A stretch of 64,000 nucleotides of DNA from Sphingomonas_O sp031371635 (lineage in GTDB: Bacteria > Pseudomonadota > Alphaproteobacteria > Sphingomonadales > Sphingomonadaceae): positions 3,073 through 67,072 of the forward strand of contig JANMJZ010000008.1 in assembly GCA_031371635.1 (NCBI GenBank), written 5' to 3'. The notes below the pieces were generated by a model, which worked only from the letters and a program-made list of their open reading frames with translations, ran no database searches and had not been told where the DNA came from. This document shows, in pieces, positions 7,698-16,205 of the stretch; position 1 is the stretch's first letter, and every line of letters begins with the position of its first letter. The position numbers and the translations under genes were made by a program.

Positions 7698-9500
7698 ATG
7701 ATCGAAGTGGAAAGCGGGACACAGGGCCCGGAAGCGAGGATAGCGGCGCTGCTCGACCGGCACTGGCAGGCACTTGTTGCGGTGGTCTGGTGCGTTACCA
7801 TGGCCGTGCTCGTCTATATCCGATGGGGCATGATCCGCTGGTTCACGCTGCCCGACACCGACGACAACATGCGGATGTCGCAGGTCCGCGCGCTGCTGAA
7901 CGGGCAGGGCTGGTATGACCTGCGGCAGTATAAGCTGAATCCGCCCGTCGGCTTCAACATGCACTGGAGCCGCCTTGTCGATCTGCCGATCGCGCTGCTC
8001 GACTGGGGTGCGCGCCACTTTGTCGATGCGGCTACTGCAGAGCGATTTGCTGCCGCAGTGGCGCCGATGTTGCCGCTGGGGCTTACCTTGTTTGCGCTTG
8101 CGCTGGCGGCGCGGCGACTTGTCGCGCCCAATGCCGCCTTGCTCGCCGTTGGCTTTGCCGTGACCTGCTGCCTGGCTGCGCTGTCCATGTTCATGCCGAT
8201 GCGGATCGACCACCACAACTGGCAGCTCACGTTCCTGGTGATCAGCATCGCCGGGATCGCCGATTCGCAGGCGCGACGCGGGGGGATCGTCATGGGCCTG
8301 GCCAGCGCGGCTTCGCTCACCATCGGACTCGAGCTTCTGCCTTTCCTCGTCATCGTCGGCGCCGCCGCGGTGCTCCGCTGGGTCTGGCAGCCCGAGGATC
8401 GTGAGCGCCTGTCGGCTTACGGCCTGTCGCTCGCGGTCGGCTGTGCGGCCGGCTACCTCGGCTTTGCCTCCTACGCCAACGCAGTGCCGCGCTGTGACGT
8501 GCTGTCGCCGGTCTGGCTCGGCATGATGGTGGCGGCGGGATGGCTCGCCTGGCTCTTGCCGCAATTGCAGCGAGGCGACTGGCGACTGCGGCTCGGCGCG
8601 GCAGCGCTGGGCGGGGCCGTACTGGCCGCGGGTTTCATACTGCTTGCGCCGCAGTGCCTGGGCCGACCCGAACAGGTGTCGCCCGAACTCTACGACAGCT
8701 GGCTGAAGAACATCAACGAATTCAAGCCTCTCTACACGAAGGACTGGCAGGTCGTCGTCGGTACGCTCGCCTTGCCACTGGCGGGCGTCATCGGCGCGAT
8801 CGTTGCAACCCTGCGCGCGCGTGGTACGCCGAATTTTGCGGTCTGGGCACCGGTCGCCCTGATCAGCCTTACTTCCATGCTGCTGCTCTTGTGGCAAACA
8901 CGCATGGGTGCGGCGGCGCAGCTGACAGCCGTCCCGGGCGCCACCGCCCTCACCTGGCTGCTCGTCCCCATACTTCGCCGCAGTACCTCGGTGCTGACGC
9001 GGACCATTGGCGTGGCTTTCGTGATCCTCCTGATCTCGGGCCTTGGTGCTCAAATCGTGCTTGGCAATATTCCGGGGAAAAAGGCCACGGCGCGCAGCAA
9101 AGCAATCGACAAGGCCAATGCCCGTTGCCCGACCCTGCCCGCGCTGGCGCCGATCGCGCGGCTGCCGGCGACGACGATCTTCACTTTTGTCGACCTCGGC
9201 CCGCGGCTGATCACGGTCACGCCGCACAAGGCGATTGCCGGTCCCTACCACCGCAATGGGGATGCGATTCTCGACGTGCACCACGCCTTCGACGGGGCAC
9301 CGGAAAATGCGCATGCAATCATCAAGCGCCACGGGGCGACGTTGCTGATGACCTGCCCGAACATGAGTGAATCGACCGTCTATCGGTCGCGCTCGCCCAA
9401 GGGGTTCTACGCGCAGCTGGCGTCAGGCAAGAAATTCGACTGGCTCGAACCCGTACCGTTACCCAAGGGGTCGCCGCTGCTGCTTTGGCGGGTGAAGTGA
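7698..9500 (+). CDS. STT3/GT-C-like integral membrane protein
   Basis: A 600-aa protein with roughly 11-13 hydrophobic helices. After the first helix comes an external-loop motif LPDTDDNMRMSQVRALL with an acidic TDD triplet, then LNPPVGFNMHWSRLVDLP. In STT3/PglB/PMT-type GT-C enzymes an acidic pair in the first large loop binds metal and substrate, and this is the same position. The C-terminal ~150 residues form a soluble domain containing two Cys. It diverges from the methyltransferase gene and converges on marC with a 4-nt gap. It is likely a lipid-linked-sugar-using transferase of the same surface-glycan island; the acceptor is unknown. Confidence 0.7.
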   Translation: MIEVESGTQGPEARIAALLDRHWQALVAVVWCVTMAVLVYIRWGMIRWFTLPDTDDNMRMSQVRALLNGQGWYDLRQYKLNPPVGFNMHWSRLVDLPIALLDWGARHFVDAATAERFAAAVAPMLPLGLTLFALALAARRLVAPNAALLAVGFAVTCCLAALSMFMPMRIDHHNWQLTFLVISIAGIADSQARRGGIVMGLASAASLTIGLELLPFLVIVGAAAVLRWVWQPEDRERLSAYGLSLAVGCAAGYLGFASYANAVPRCDVLSPVWLGMMVAAGWLAWLLPQLQRGDWRLRLGAAALGGAVLAAGFILLAPQCLGRPEQVSPELYDSWLKNINEFKPLYTKDWQVVVGTLALPLAGVIGAIVATLRARGTPNFAVWAPVALISLTSMLLLLWQTRMGAAAQLTAVPGATALTWLLVPILRRSTSVLTRTIGVAFVILLISGLGAQIVLGNIPGKKATARSKAIDKANARCPTLPALAPIARLPATTIFTFVDLGPRLITVTPHKAIAGPYHRNGDAILDVHHAFDGAPENAHAIIKRHGATLLMTCPNMSESTVYRSRSPKGFYAQLASGKKFDWLEPVPLPKGSPLLLWRVK

Positions 9501-9504
9501 TCGC

Positions 9505-10122
9505 CTAAAGGAAGCTGGCCTTCACCCCGTCGATCACGAACTGCGCTGCCAGCGCGGCGAGGATGACGCCGAGGACGCGCGTAATCATCGCTTCAACCCG
9601 GTTACCGAGCAATTTCATAAGGGGGCCGGCCAGCAGCAGCGAAACCATCGTCAGCAACAGGGTCACGGCCAATGCGCCAAGGACCACGCTGCGTTCGGTC
9701 CAGCCATCGGCGCGCGAGGTCAGCAGCATGGCCGAGGCGATAGAGCCCGGCCCGGCGATCATTGGGATCCCCATCGGGAAGATCGAGATGTCGTCATGCT
9801 CCTGCGCCAATACGTCCTGCGCGCGGTTCTCGCGCCGCTCGGTGCGTTTTTCGAACACCATGTCGAGCGCGATCAGAAACAGCATAATGCCGCCGGCGAT
9901 GCGAAATGCATCAAGGCTGACGTGCAGCGCCGAAAGGAAAGCCTTTCCGCCCAGTGCAAAGGCAAACAGGATCAGCGACGCGACCATCGTCGAACGCAGC
10001 GCCATCGCGCGGCGGTGAGTCGCTGGTGTGCCGTTGGTCAGGCTGGCGAAAATCGGGGCACAGCCGGGTGGATCGATGACGACGAAGAAAGTGACCAGCG
10101 CCGATATGAAGAGCTCTGTCAC
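9505..10122 (-). CDS. MarC family (UPF0056) inner-membrane protein
   Basis: A 205-aa protein with six predicted transmembrane segments. The hallmarks of the MarC/UPF0056 family are visible: VTFFVVIDPPGCAPIF in the first helix and FPMGIPMIAGPGSIA in the middle, the two half-repeat signatures. The family is named after the E. coli mar locus but is not shown to confer antibiotic resistance; its function is unknown. It is the last gene of a minus-strand operon, and its start overlaps the stop of the secreted protein gene by 4 nt. Confidence 0.92.
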   Translation of the reverse strand: MTELFISALVTFFVVIDPPGCAPIFASLTNGTPATHRRAMALRSTMVASLILFAFALGGKAFLSALHVSLDAFRIAGGIMLFLIALDMVFEKRTERRENRAQDVLAQEHDDISIFPMGIPMIAGPGSIASAMLLTSRADGWTERSVVLGALAVTLLLTMVSLLLAGPLMKLLGNRVEAMITRVLGVILAALAAQFVIDGVKASFL

Positions 10123-10943
10123 TTCAATCCGATCGTTTCATAAACCACGAGCTTCCAGCCTGCCGAGCCGCGCCATTGCCAGACGCGCAGATCGTGCGCG
10201 CCAGCTTGTCCGCCAAGCAGCGCGCGCGACGCCCAAGCCAGCGTCCAGTCGTCGGAATGGCCCGATGCAATCGCCATGCCGAATTTTGCCCTTGGCAAGG
10301 CGACAGGGCCACGCACGGGCATCGCTTCTTCTGTCTGGACCAGCACGTCGGTCGCGGCATCGGCAGCAAAGGCCGCAGCGCCGTCGATGCCCGCGCGCGC
10401 TGCAACACTGGCTGCGAGCCTGTCGTACGCCGCTTCACGCGTGGCGGCATCTATGGACGTGTCCCCCGAACAAATGGGCGCAACGACGGCAGGCGCATTG
10501 CCCGCCGGAACCAGTCGCGGCGTGGGCCGGCCATGGTCGAGCTGCCAGCGATAGCCGGTCGCCGTGCGCTTCCATATCGTCGAAAACGTGCCCTGGCCAC
10601 CCGAGGCCGCACGCACCCAGGGGCCGGTCGAGAGGGCCAGTGTTCCGTCGCACGAAGGCACGATGGTTCCGGGCCACCACATGACGGGCACGGCGGGCTC
10701 CGTCGCGCCGGTCAGCGCTGCGGCGAGCGGCCGGGCGTCGGGGACGAACATGATGGCGTCGGGCGCCGCGGTCAGCTTGAACGCCTTCCACTGCCCTTCG
10801 ACCTGCGCGCGCCGGGCAAAGGCACGTTCGGCGGCAGCGATCGCGTCGGCAGGGCGTACCACCGGCAGGATCTGCGGTCGGGGTTGCATGGCGGCGGGGC
10901 TGGGCACGATGGCGGCAGCGGCGAGCAGCGGCATGACAAGCAT
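10119..10943 (-). CDS. secreted hypothetical protein
   Basis: A 274-aa protein with a hydrophobic N-terminus (MLVMPLLAAAAIVPSPAA) consistent with Sec export. The mature part contains GQGTFSTIWKRTATGYRW and, near the C-terminus, LRVWQWRGSAGWKLVVYE, a repeated 'W/F-x-W-K-x-x-x-GYRW' type of strand pattern. That could reflect an NTF2-like or SnoaL-like beta sheet, but this is weak. The start at 10943 shares one base with the folD stop (TGATG); a second in-frame ATG lies 9 nt downstream. No function recognised. Confidence 0.75.
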   Translation of the reverse strand: MLVMPLLAAAAIVPSPAAMQPRPQILPVVRPADAIAAAERAFARRAQVEGQWKAFKLTAAPDAIMFVPDARPLAAALTGATEPAVPVMWWPGTIVPSCDGTLALSTGPWVRAASGGQGTFSTIWKRTATGYRWQLDHGRPTPRLVPAGNAPAVVAPICSGDTSIDAATREAAYDRLAASVAARAGIDGAAAFAADAATDVLVQTEEAMPVRGPVALPRAKFGMAIASGHSDDWTLAWASRALLGGQAGAHDLRVWQWRGSAGWKLVVYETIGLK

Positions 10944-11794
10944 CAGGCGGCGTCTTTCATGTGGCGCCGTTCGGCCGAGGACAGGGTGTTACGCAGCAGG
11001 CAGGCGATCATCATCGGTCCCACGCCTCCGGGCACCGGTGTGATATGAGCGGCATGGGTGGCGACCTCGTCGAACGCGACATCGCCGACCAACCTGCCAT
11101 CCACGCGGTTGATCCCGACGTCGATGACTGTCGCCCCAGGCTTGACCCAGTCCCCGCGGATCATTTCGGCCCGCCCGACCGCTGCCACCACGATGTCCGC
11201 CCGGCGGCACAGCGCGGGCAGGTCGAGTGATCGCGAATGGGCGATGGTCACGGTTGCGTTTGCGCCAAGCAGCAGTTGCACCATCGGCTTGCCGACGATG
11301 TTGGAGCGCCCGACGACGACGGCGTCGAGCCCCGACAGGTCGCCCAGCGTGTCAGTCAGCAGCATCAGGCAGCCAAGCGGCGTGCAGGGGACGAAACCTT
11401 GCAGCCCGCTCGCCAGCCGCCCGGCATTGACCGGATGAAAGCCGTCGACGTCCTTGTCGGGGTCGATGGACGCGATCACCGCGTTGGTGTCGATATGGCC
11501 GGGCAGGGGCAGCTGGACGAGGATACCGTCGACCTGCGGGTCGGCATTAAGCTGGCCGACGAGATCGAGCAGCGCGGCCTGCGTCGTTTCGACAGGCAGG
11601 CGGTGCTCGAAGCTTGCCATGCCGGCCTCACGGCAGGCCTTGCCCTTGGCGCGGACGTAGACGCTGCTCGCGGGGTCTTCGCCGACGAGAACGACGGCAA
11701 GACCGGGCGCGCGTGCCAGCTTCGCGACGCCGCCCGCCACCTTGTCGCGCAGCGCCTGCGCGTGTGCCCTGCCGTCGATCAGCGCGGCGGTCAT
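10943..11794 (-). CDS. folD: bifunctional methylenetetrahydrofolate dehydrogenase/cyclohydrolase
   Basis: FolD interconverts 5,10-methylene-THF and 10-formyl-THF with NADP, supplying one-carbon units for purines and formyl-Met. Visible signatures are VLVGEDPASSVYVRAKGKAC with the catalytic Lys, DGILVQLPLP, PCTPLGCLMLL, and the nucleotide-binding VVGRSNIVGKPMVQLLL. It ends with PVPGGVGPMMIACLLRNT. The length of 283 aa is normal. Its start overlaps the yggT stop by 4 nt and its stop overlaps the next start by 1 nt, so it is translationally coupled on both sides. Confidence 0.97.
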   Translation of the reverse strand: MTAALIDGRAHAQALRDKVAGGVAKLARAPGLAVVLVGEDPASSVYVRAKGKACREAGMASFEHRLPVETTQAALLDLVGQLNADPQVDGILVQLPLPGHIDTNAVIASIDPDKDVDGFHPVNAGRLASGLQGFVPCTPLGCLMLLTDTLGDLSGLDAVVVGRSNIVGKPMVQLLLGANATVTIAHSRSLDLPALCRRADIVVAAVGRAEMIRGDWVKPGATVIDVGINRVDGRLVGDVAFDEVATHAAHITPVPGGVGPMMIACLLRNTLSSAERRHMKDAA

Positions 11795-12081
11795 GCGGGT
11801 GTGTAGGCGATCTGGTTGGTCAGCAGGATGTTGAGGATGCCTAGGATGACAAGCACGACGATGGGCGACAGGTCGAGCGCGCCGAAATCGGGCATGATCT
11901 TGCGGATCGGCCGATAGAGCGGCTCGGTCAGCCGGTCGAGTGTCGTCCAGACCTGCCGCACGAAATCATTATGGGTATTGATCACGTTGAAGGCGATCAG
12001 CCACGACATCACGGCCTGAATGATGATGACCCACCAGACAAGCGTCAGTAAATAAAGGGCAATCTGTATCAGGGTGTTCAT
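11791..12081 (-). CDS. YggT family membrane protein
   Basis: A 96-aa protein with two strongly hydrophobic segments separated by a conserved amphipathic linker. The block LDRLTEPLYRPIRKIMPDFG followed by LDLSPIVVLVILGILNI is diagnostic for YggT. The family is implicated in cell shape, division-associated or osmotic functions but has no settled biochemical role. The ATG at 12081 is chosen because it opens directly into the first helix; the frame is open upstream into argB without conservation. It overlaps folD by 4 nt. Confidence 0.93.
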   Translation of the reverse strand: MNTLIQIALYLLTLVWWVIIIQAVMSWLIAFNVINTHNDFVRQVWTTLDRLTEPLYRPIRKIMPDFGALDLSPIVVLVILGILNILLTNQIAYTPA

Positions 12082-12124
12082 GTGCGGATCTCGGTATGGG
12101 GCGACTTGATCCCAGATAGCGAAG

Positions 12125-13024
12125 CTAGGCCGCTTTGTGAACCAGCGTGCCCGCGCCACGCGCCGTAAAGATCTCGACCAGCATGACATGCGGCACGCGC
12201 CCGTCGAGGATGACGGCGGCATCGACACCGGCTTCGACCGCGGCGATGCACGTCTCGAGCTTGGGGATCATGCCGCCCGTAACGGTGCCGTCGGCACGTA
12301 GTGCCTCGATGCGGTCCGGGTCGAGGTCGGTCAGCAATTCGCCCGACTTGTCCAGCACGCCCGCGACATCGGTGAGCAAGAAAAGTCGCGACGCGCCGAG
12401 CGCGGCTGCGATCGCCCCGGCCATGGTGTCGGCGTTGATGTTGTAGGTCTGGCCGCTCGCATCGGGCGCAATCGGCGCGATGACGGGGATGACGCCGGCA
12501 GCCGACAGTGTGTCGATGATCGTGCGGTCCACCTTCACCGGTTCCCCGACGAAGCCAAGGTCGACGTTGCGCTCGATGCCGCGGTTGGGATCGGCGGGAC
12601 GCGACACTTTTTCTGCGACCACCAGCCCGGCATCCTTGCCCGACAAGCCGACCGCGCGCCCGTCCTCGGCCGCGATCCAGCCCACGATCTGCTTGTTGAT
12701 CGCGCCCAGCACCATTTCGGCGACATCGGCGGTTTCCTTGTCGGTGACGCGCAGCCCGCCGACGAACTCGCTGACGACGCCCAGCTTTTTCAGCATCGCG
12801 CCGATCTGCGGCCCGCCGCCATGGACGACGACCGGATTGATGCCGACGGCTTTCAACAGGACGATGTCCTCGGCGAAGTCCTCGGCCGCTGCCGGATCGC
12901 CCATCGCATGGCCGCCATATTTCACGACAAAGGTCTGCCCCGCGTAGCGTTGCAGATAGGGCAGAGCCTCGACGAGCGTCTCGGCCTTGTTCAGCAGGCT
13001 GCTGTCCGGATCGTGGCGGCTCAT
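12125..13024 (-). CDS. argB: acetylglutamate kinase
   Basis: ArgB phosphorylates N-acetylglutamate, the second step of arginine synthesis. The amino-acid-kinase fold signatures are FVVKYGGHAMGD, VVVHGGGPQIGAML and the ATP-site region GGMIPKLETCIAAVEAGV. The 299-aa length includes an N-terminal helix ahead of the first strand. In other bacteria such a helix goes with the hexameric, arginine-inhibited form; that regulation is inferred here. The start at 13024 overlaps the stop of the upstream transporter gene by 4 nt; yggT follows after a 43-nt gap. Confidence 0.97.
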   Translation of the reverse strand: MSRHDPDSSLLNKAETLVEALPYLQRYAGQTFVVKYGGHAMGDPAAAEDFAEDIVLLKAVGINPVVVHGGGPQIGAMLKKLGVVSEFVGGLRVTDKETADVAEMVLGAINKQIVGWIAAEDGRAVGLSGKDAGLVVAEKVSRPADPNRGIERNVDLGFVGEPVKVDRTIIDTLSAAGVIPVIAPIAPDASGQTYNINADTMAGAIAAALGASRLFLLTDVAGVLDKSGELLTDLDPDRIEALRADGTVTGGMIPKLETCIAAVEAGVDAAVILDGRVPHVMLVEIFTARGAGTLVHKAA

Positions 13025-13656
13025 GCGTCGAGTCTCCGGCCGAGCGCCACGAACACATAGACCATGGCGGGAACAAGCAGCGCCGACAGCACGATCTTGG
13101 CAATCATCTGCCCGACCAACAGCTGCCCGATCGGAAACACGCCATAGAAGGCGACCGTCACGAAAATCAGCGTATCAACGATCTGGCTGGCGATCGACGC
13201 GACGCCCGAACGCAGCCAGAGCAACTTGCTGCCCTCCTGCCCTTTCAACGCACTGAAGATCGTGACATTGAGCGTCTGGGAAATTCCGTAGGACAATAGG
13301 CCTGCGATCATCAGCCGCGGACTCTGCCCGACGACGAGCTGGAAGCCGTCGCGTCGTGCGATTTCCATCTCGGGAGAAGCGGGCAGCACCAGAACCAGCT
13401 CGAACAGCGCCAGCGACACCAGCAGCGGCACGAAGCCCCACTGGACGATCCTGTTTGCCCAGGCACGGCCGTGCAGTTCAGCGACCGCGCTCGACATCAT
13501 GACGAGCGTCAGGAAAGAGAAGATGCCGGCCTCGATCGTCAGCGGCCCAATTACCACCTGCTTGTTGCCGAGCACGCTGCCGATGACGACCATGCCCCCG
13601 TAAAGTAGCGCAACAGCGAACAGCGAGCGCGGAATGACTGGTGTCGAGGTGTCCAT
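13021..13656 (-). CDS. queuosine precursor transporter (VUT/YhhQ family)
   Basis: A 211-aa inner-membrane protein with about six transmembrane helices. The segment GPLTIEAGIFSFLTLVMMSS, the charged AELHGRAWANRIVQ and the later SGVASIASQIVDTLIFVTVAF (with the SQ-D-I-F pattern) match the VUT_1/YhhQ family, which imports queuine or preQ precursors. The start is the ATG at 13656; the frame stays open for over 1.4 kb upstream as antisense shadow of the nucleoside transporter gene. It is first in the operon with argB. The queG gene, for the last step of queuosine synthesis, lies 4 kb away. Confidence 0.88.
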   Translation of the reverse strand: MDTSTPVIPRSLFAVALLYGGMVVIGSVLGNKQVVIGPLTIEAGIFSFLTLVMMSSAVAELHGRAWANRIVQWGFVPLLVSLALFELVLVLPASPEMEIARRDGFQLVVGQSPRLMIAGLLSYGISQTLNVTIFSALKGQEGSKLLWLRSGVASIASQIVDTLIFVTVAFYGVFPIGQLLVGQMIAKIVLSALLVPAMVYVFVALGRRLDA

Positions 13657-13725
13657 CGCGCGGTTGCTACTTGCTTTTGCCCGCAACGCAACCGCATCGT
13701 GCGCCGAAAGAACCCAGGGGCTCAT

Positions 13726-14970
13726 GTGCAACGCATTCTGATCGGCATCGCAGGAATCGTCATCATCCTTGCGATTGCAGTGCTGCTGTCGTCCAACCGG
13801 CGTGCCATTCGCCTGCGCGTCGTGGGAGCGGCATTCGCGCTGCAGGCAACGCTTGCCGTGCTGGTGCTTTACGTGCCCGCCGGAAAAGCCGTGATTGAAA
13901 GCATGGCACGCGGCGTCAGCGCGCTGCTCGGCTATGCCGGTGCAGGCACGCAGCTCATCTTCGGCAAGCTGGCGACCGACCCCAATTTCGGCACGGCCTT
14001 TGCGTTTTCGGCGCTCCCGGTCATCGTGTTCTTCGCCTCGCTCGTCGCCGTGCTCTATTATCTCGGCATCATGCAGTTCATCATCCGCTGGGTCGGCGGC
14101 GGCATTGAATGGGTCGTCGGCGTATCGAAGGTGGAGGCACTGTGCGCGGCTGCCAACATCTTTGTCGGGCAAAGCGAATCGCCGCTGGTGATCCGGCCCT
14201 ATCTGGCGGGCCTCGCGCCGTCGCAGCTGTTCACGGTCATGTCGGTCGGCATGGCAGGCGTCGCAGGCACCATCCTGGCAGCCTATGCGGCGCTCCTGGG
14301 GCCGGCCTCGCTTCCCTATCTGCTGGCGGCCTCGTTCATGGCGGCACCCGGCGGGCTGCTGATGGCCAAGATCATGATGCCCGACGATCCGTCGAACACC
14401 GGGGCACTGGCCGATTCCGCGCTGGCCGTGGCACCGGTCGATCCCGAGGAACAACCCGCCAACCTGATCATGGCGGCGGCCATGGGCGCGCAGACCGGCG
14501 TCAAGATCGCGGTCGCCGTCGCCGCCATGGTGCTCGCCTTCGTCGCGCTGGTCGCGCTCGCCAACGGGCTGCTCGGCGCGGCGGGAAGCTGGATGGGCTA
14601 TCCCGACCTCAGCTTCCAGCAAATCCTGGGTACCGTCCTGTCGCCGCTGATGTACCTGCTGAATATCCCCGCGAACGAAACCGCCGCCGCCGGCGGCCTG
14701 CTGGGTACGAAGGTCGTGCTCAACGAATTCGTGGCCTTCATCGACCTCGGCCAGATGAAGGACCTGTCGCCGCGCACCGTTGCCGTCGTTACGTTTGCGC
14801 TCTGCGGCTTCGCCAATTTCTCGTCGATCGCCATCCAGATGGCGTCGACCGGAAGCCTTGCCCCCAACCAGCGCCCGATGATCGCCAAGCTGGGCTTGAA
14901 GGCGCTCGCGGCGGGCAGTCTCGCGAACCTGATGTCGGCGGCGCTCGCGGGCCTGCTGATCCCGGGCTAG
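13726..14970 (+). CDS. NupC-type concentrative nucleoside transporter
   Basis: A 414-aa polytopic protein. It shows the CNT family blocks: GFxFSALPV-like FGTAFAFSALPVIVFFASL, IFVGQSESPLVIRPYLAGL with the substrate-binding GQ-E, VGMAGVAGTILAAYAALLG, and CGFANFSSIAIQMA near the C-terminus. CNT proteins import nucleosides with a proton or sodium ion. I prefer the GTG at 13726, which has AGGGGC just upstream and starts directly at the first hydrophobic stretch; a GTG at 13699 would add nine residues. It ends by overlapping the ABC permease gene convergently by 4 nt. Confidence 0.92.
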   Translation: MQRILIGIAGIVIILAIAVLLSSNRRAIRLRVVGAAFALQATLAVLVLYVPAGKAVIESMARGVSALLGYAGAGTQLIFGKLATDPNFGTAFAFSALPVIVFFASLVAVLYYLGIMQFIIRWVGGGIEWVVGVSKVEALCAAANIFVGQSESPLVIRPYLAGLAPSQLFTVMSVGMAGVAGTILAAYAALLGPASLPYLLAASFMAAPGGLLMAKIMMPDDPSNTGALADSALAVAPVDPEEQPANLIMAAAMGAQTGVKIAVAVAAMVLAFVALVALANGLLGAAGSWMGYPDLSFQQILGTVLSPLMYLLNIPANETAAAGGLLGTKVVLNEFVAFIDLGQMKDLSPRTVAVVTFALCGFANFSSIAIQMASTGSLAPNQRPMIAKLGLKALAAGSLANLMSAALAGLLIPG

Positions 14971-16205
14971 GCCTGGGCCTGCTTCCGCCCGAACCATCCT
15001 GTTTTCGGCGCCCCCGATTTCAGGACCCCGATGCGGAATCGGCGTGCGGCGATGCGGATGATGACGACAACCCAGATTGCCTGCCACGCGAGCGCGAGCA
15101 GGTGCGGCCAGAGGGTCGCTTCCTGCGCCGCGCGCGCGATCATCGTGATCGGTGAGGACAAGGGGAAGATTGCCGCGAACAGGCCGAGCGGCGTGTTGAG
15201 GCTCGCGACGACGCTCGATCCCAGGGCAAAGATCGCCAATTGCATCATCGTGACGGGCATCGACAATGTCTGGACATCGCGGACAGTGGCGGCCTGTGAA
15301 CCGATCCCTATGAAAATGCCGCCCAGAATCATGTAGTTGCTGATGTAATAAGCAACGCCCAGCGCGATCAGCATCGGCCAGCCCATCGGGGGGGCGGGCA
15401 GCCCCTGCGCACCGAGTGTCGCCACGACGCCCGTGCCGACGGCAAGGCCCCAGATCGTGATGCCAGTGATCGAAACGCCCAGCATGGCAACCAGCTTGCC
15501 GAGGAATATCGCATCGACGGGCACGGCAGCCGTCAGCACCTCGATCACCTTGTTCGACTTTTCCTCGACTAGGTTGGACAGCAGCATGCCCGCCAGCAGG
15601 ATCGTCAGCATGAACAGCATCGTCTGCGACGCACGGGCAAGCAGATGACGGTTGGCCGAAGAGGTGACGGCGACAGGGCGCGTGGGCACCTCGGTCACGG
15701 CGATCGCCGGCCGCTTCTGCCCCGCCTTCGTCAACTGCATCTCGAGCGCAGCTTCCTCCGAAAGCATCTCAACGTCGGACACATGGTCTTTCAGTTGTGC
15801 CACTGAGCCGTGCAGGCGCAAGCGTTCGGGCCAGCCGGTCAGGACTACCGACGGCGCACGTCGGGGATCTGCGAGCAAGACCTGCGCCTGCCGGTCGGGG
15901 TCGCCGTCCGGAAGCTCGAGCCGCAGGGCAGGAAAGCCCTCGATCCGGTCGTCGAGACGTTGTTGGGCCGCGCGCAAAGATGCCATAGCCGATTCGGGCG
16001 CAACCACGGCGACGAGCGGCTTCATCGCGACTTCATCGGCCTTGCTGCCGATGCTACCGATGACACCGCCAAAACCGATGGCAATGATCGGCGTCAGCAG
16101 AAACATGACGAACGATCGCGACCAGACTGTGGCCACATAGTCGCGCCGGGCAATGACGGCGGCCGCGCGCAACAGGCGGCCGGTGCGGCTGTCGTTCATG
16201 CTCAT
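14967..16205 (-). CDS. ABC-2 type transporter permease (NatB-like)
   Basis: A 412-aa protein with one N-terminal transmembrane helix (around SFVMFLLTPIIAIGFGGVIG), a ~150-residue extracytoplasmic domain, and five or six C-terminal helices. This is the ABC2_membrane_3 layout. LVEEKSNKVIEVLTAAVP is the conserved coupling segment of the NatB/YhaP type. It partners the ATP-binding gene immediately upstream, with a 4-nt overlap. NatAB-like exporters expel sodium or drugs, but the substrate here is unknown. Confidence 0.9.
   Translation of the reverse strand: MSMNDSRTGRLLRAAAVIARRDYVATVWSRSFVMFLLTPIIAIGFGGVIGSIGSKADEVAMKPLVAVVAPESAMASLRAAQQRLDDRIEGFPALRLELPDGDPDRQAQVLLADPRRAPSVVLTGWPERLRLHGSVAQLKDHVSDVEMLSEEAALEMQLTKAGQKRPAIAVTEVPTRPVAVTSSANRHLLARASQTMLFMLTILLAGMLLSNLVEEKSNKVIEVLTAAVPVDAIFLGKLVAMLGVSITGITIWGLAVGTGVVATLGAQGLPAPPMGWPMLIALGVAYYISNYMILGGIFIGIGSQAATVRDVQTLSMPVTMMQLAIFALGSSVVASLNTPLGLFAAIFPLSSPITMIARAAQEATLWPHLLALAWQAIWVVVIIRIAARRFRIGVLKSGAPKTGWFGRKQAQA

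Noticed and set aside
7593..9332. 579-codon minus-strand frame antisense to the STT3-like gene.
   Set aside because: Charged low-complexity composition without motifs; the plus strand has a coherent multi-helix membrane protein.
13657..15087. Long minus-strand open frame extending upstream of the queuosine-precursor transporter.
   Set aside because: It runs antisense to the nucleoside transporter gene, is compositionally Arg/Asp/His rich, and shows no conserved motif; only the last 211 codons are a gene.
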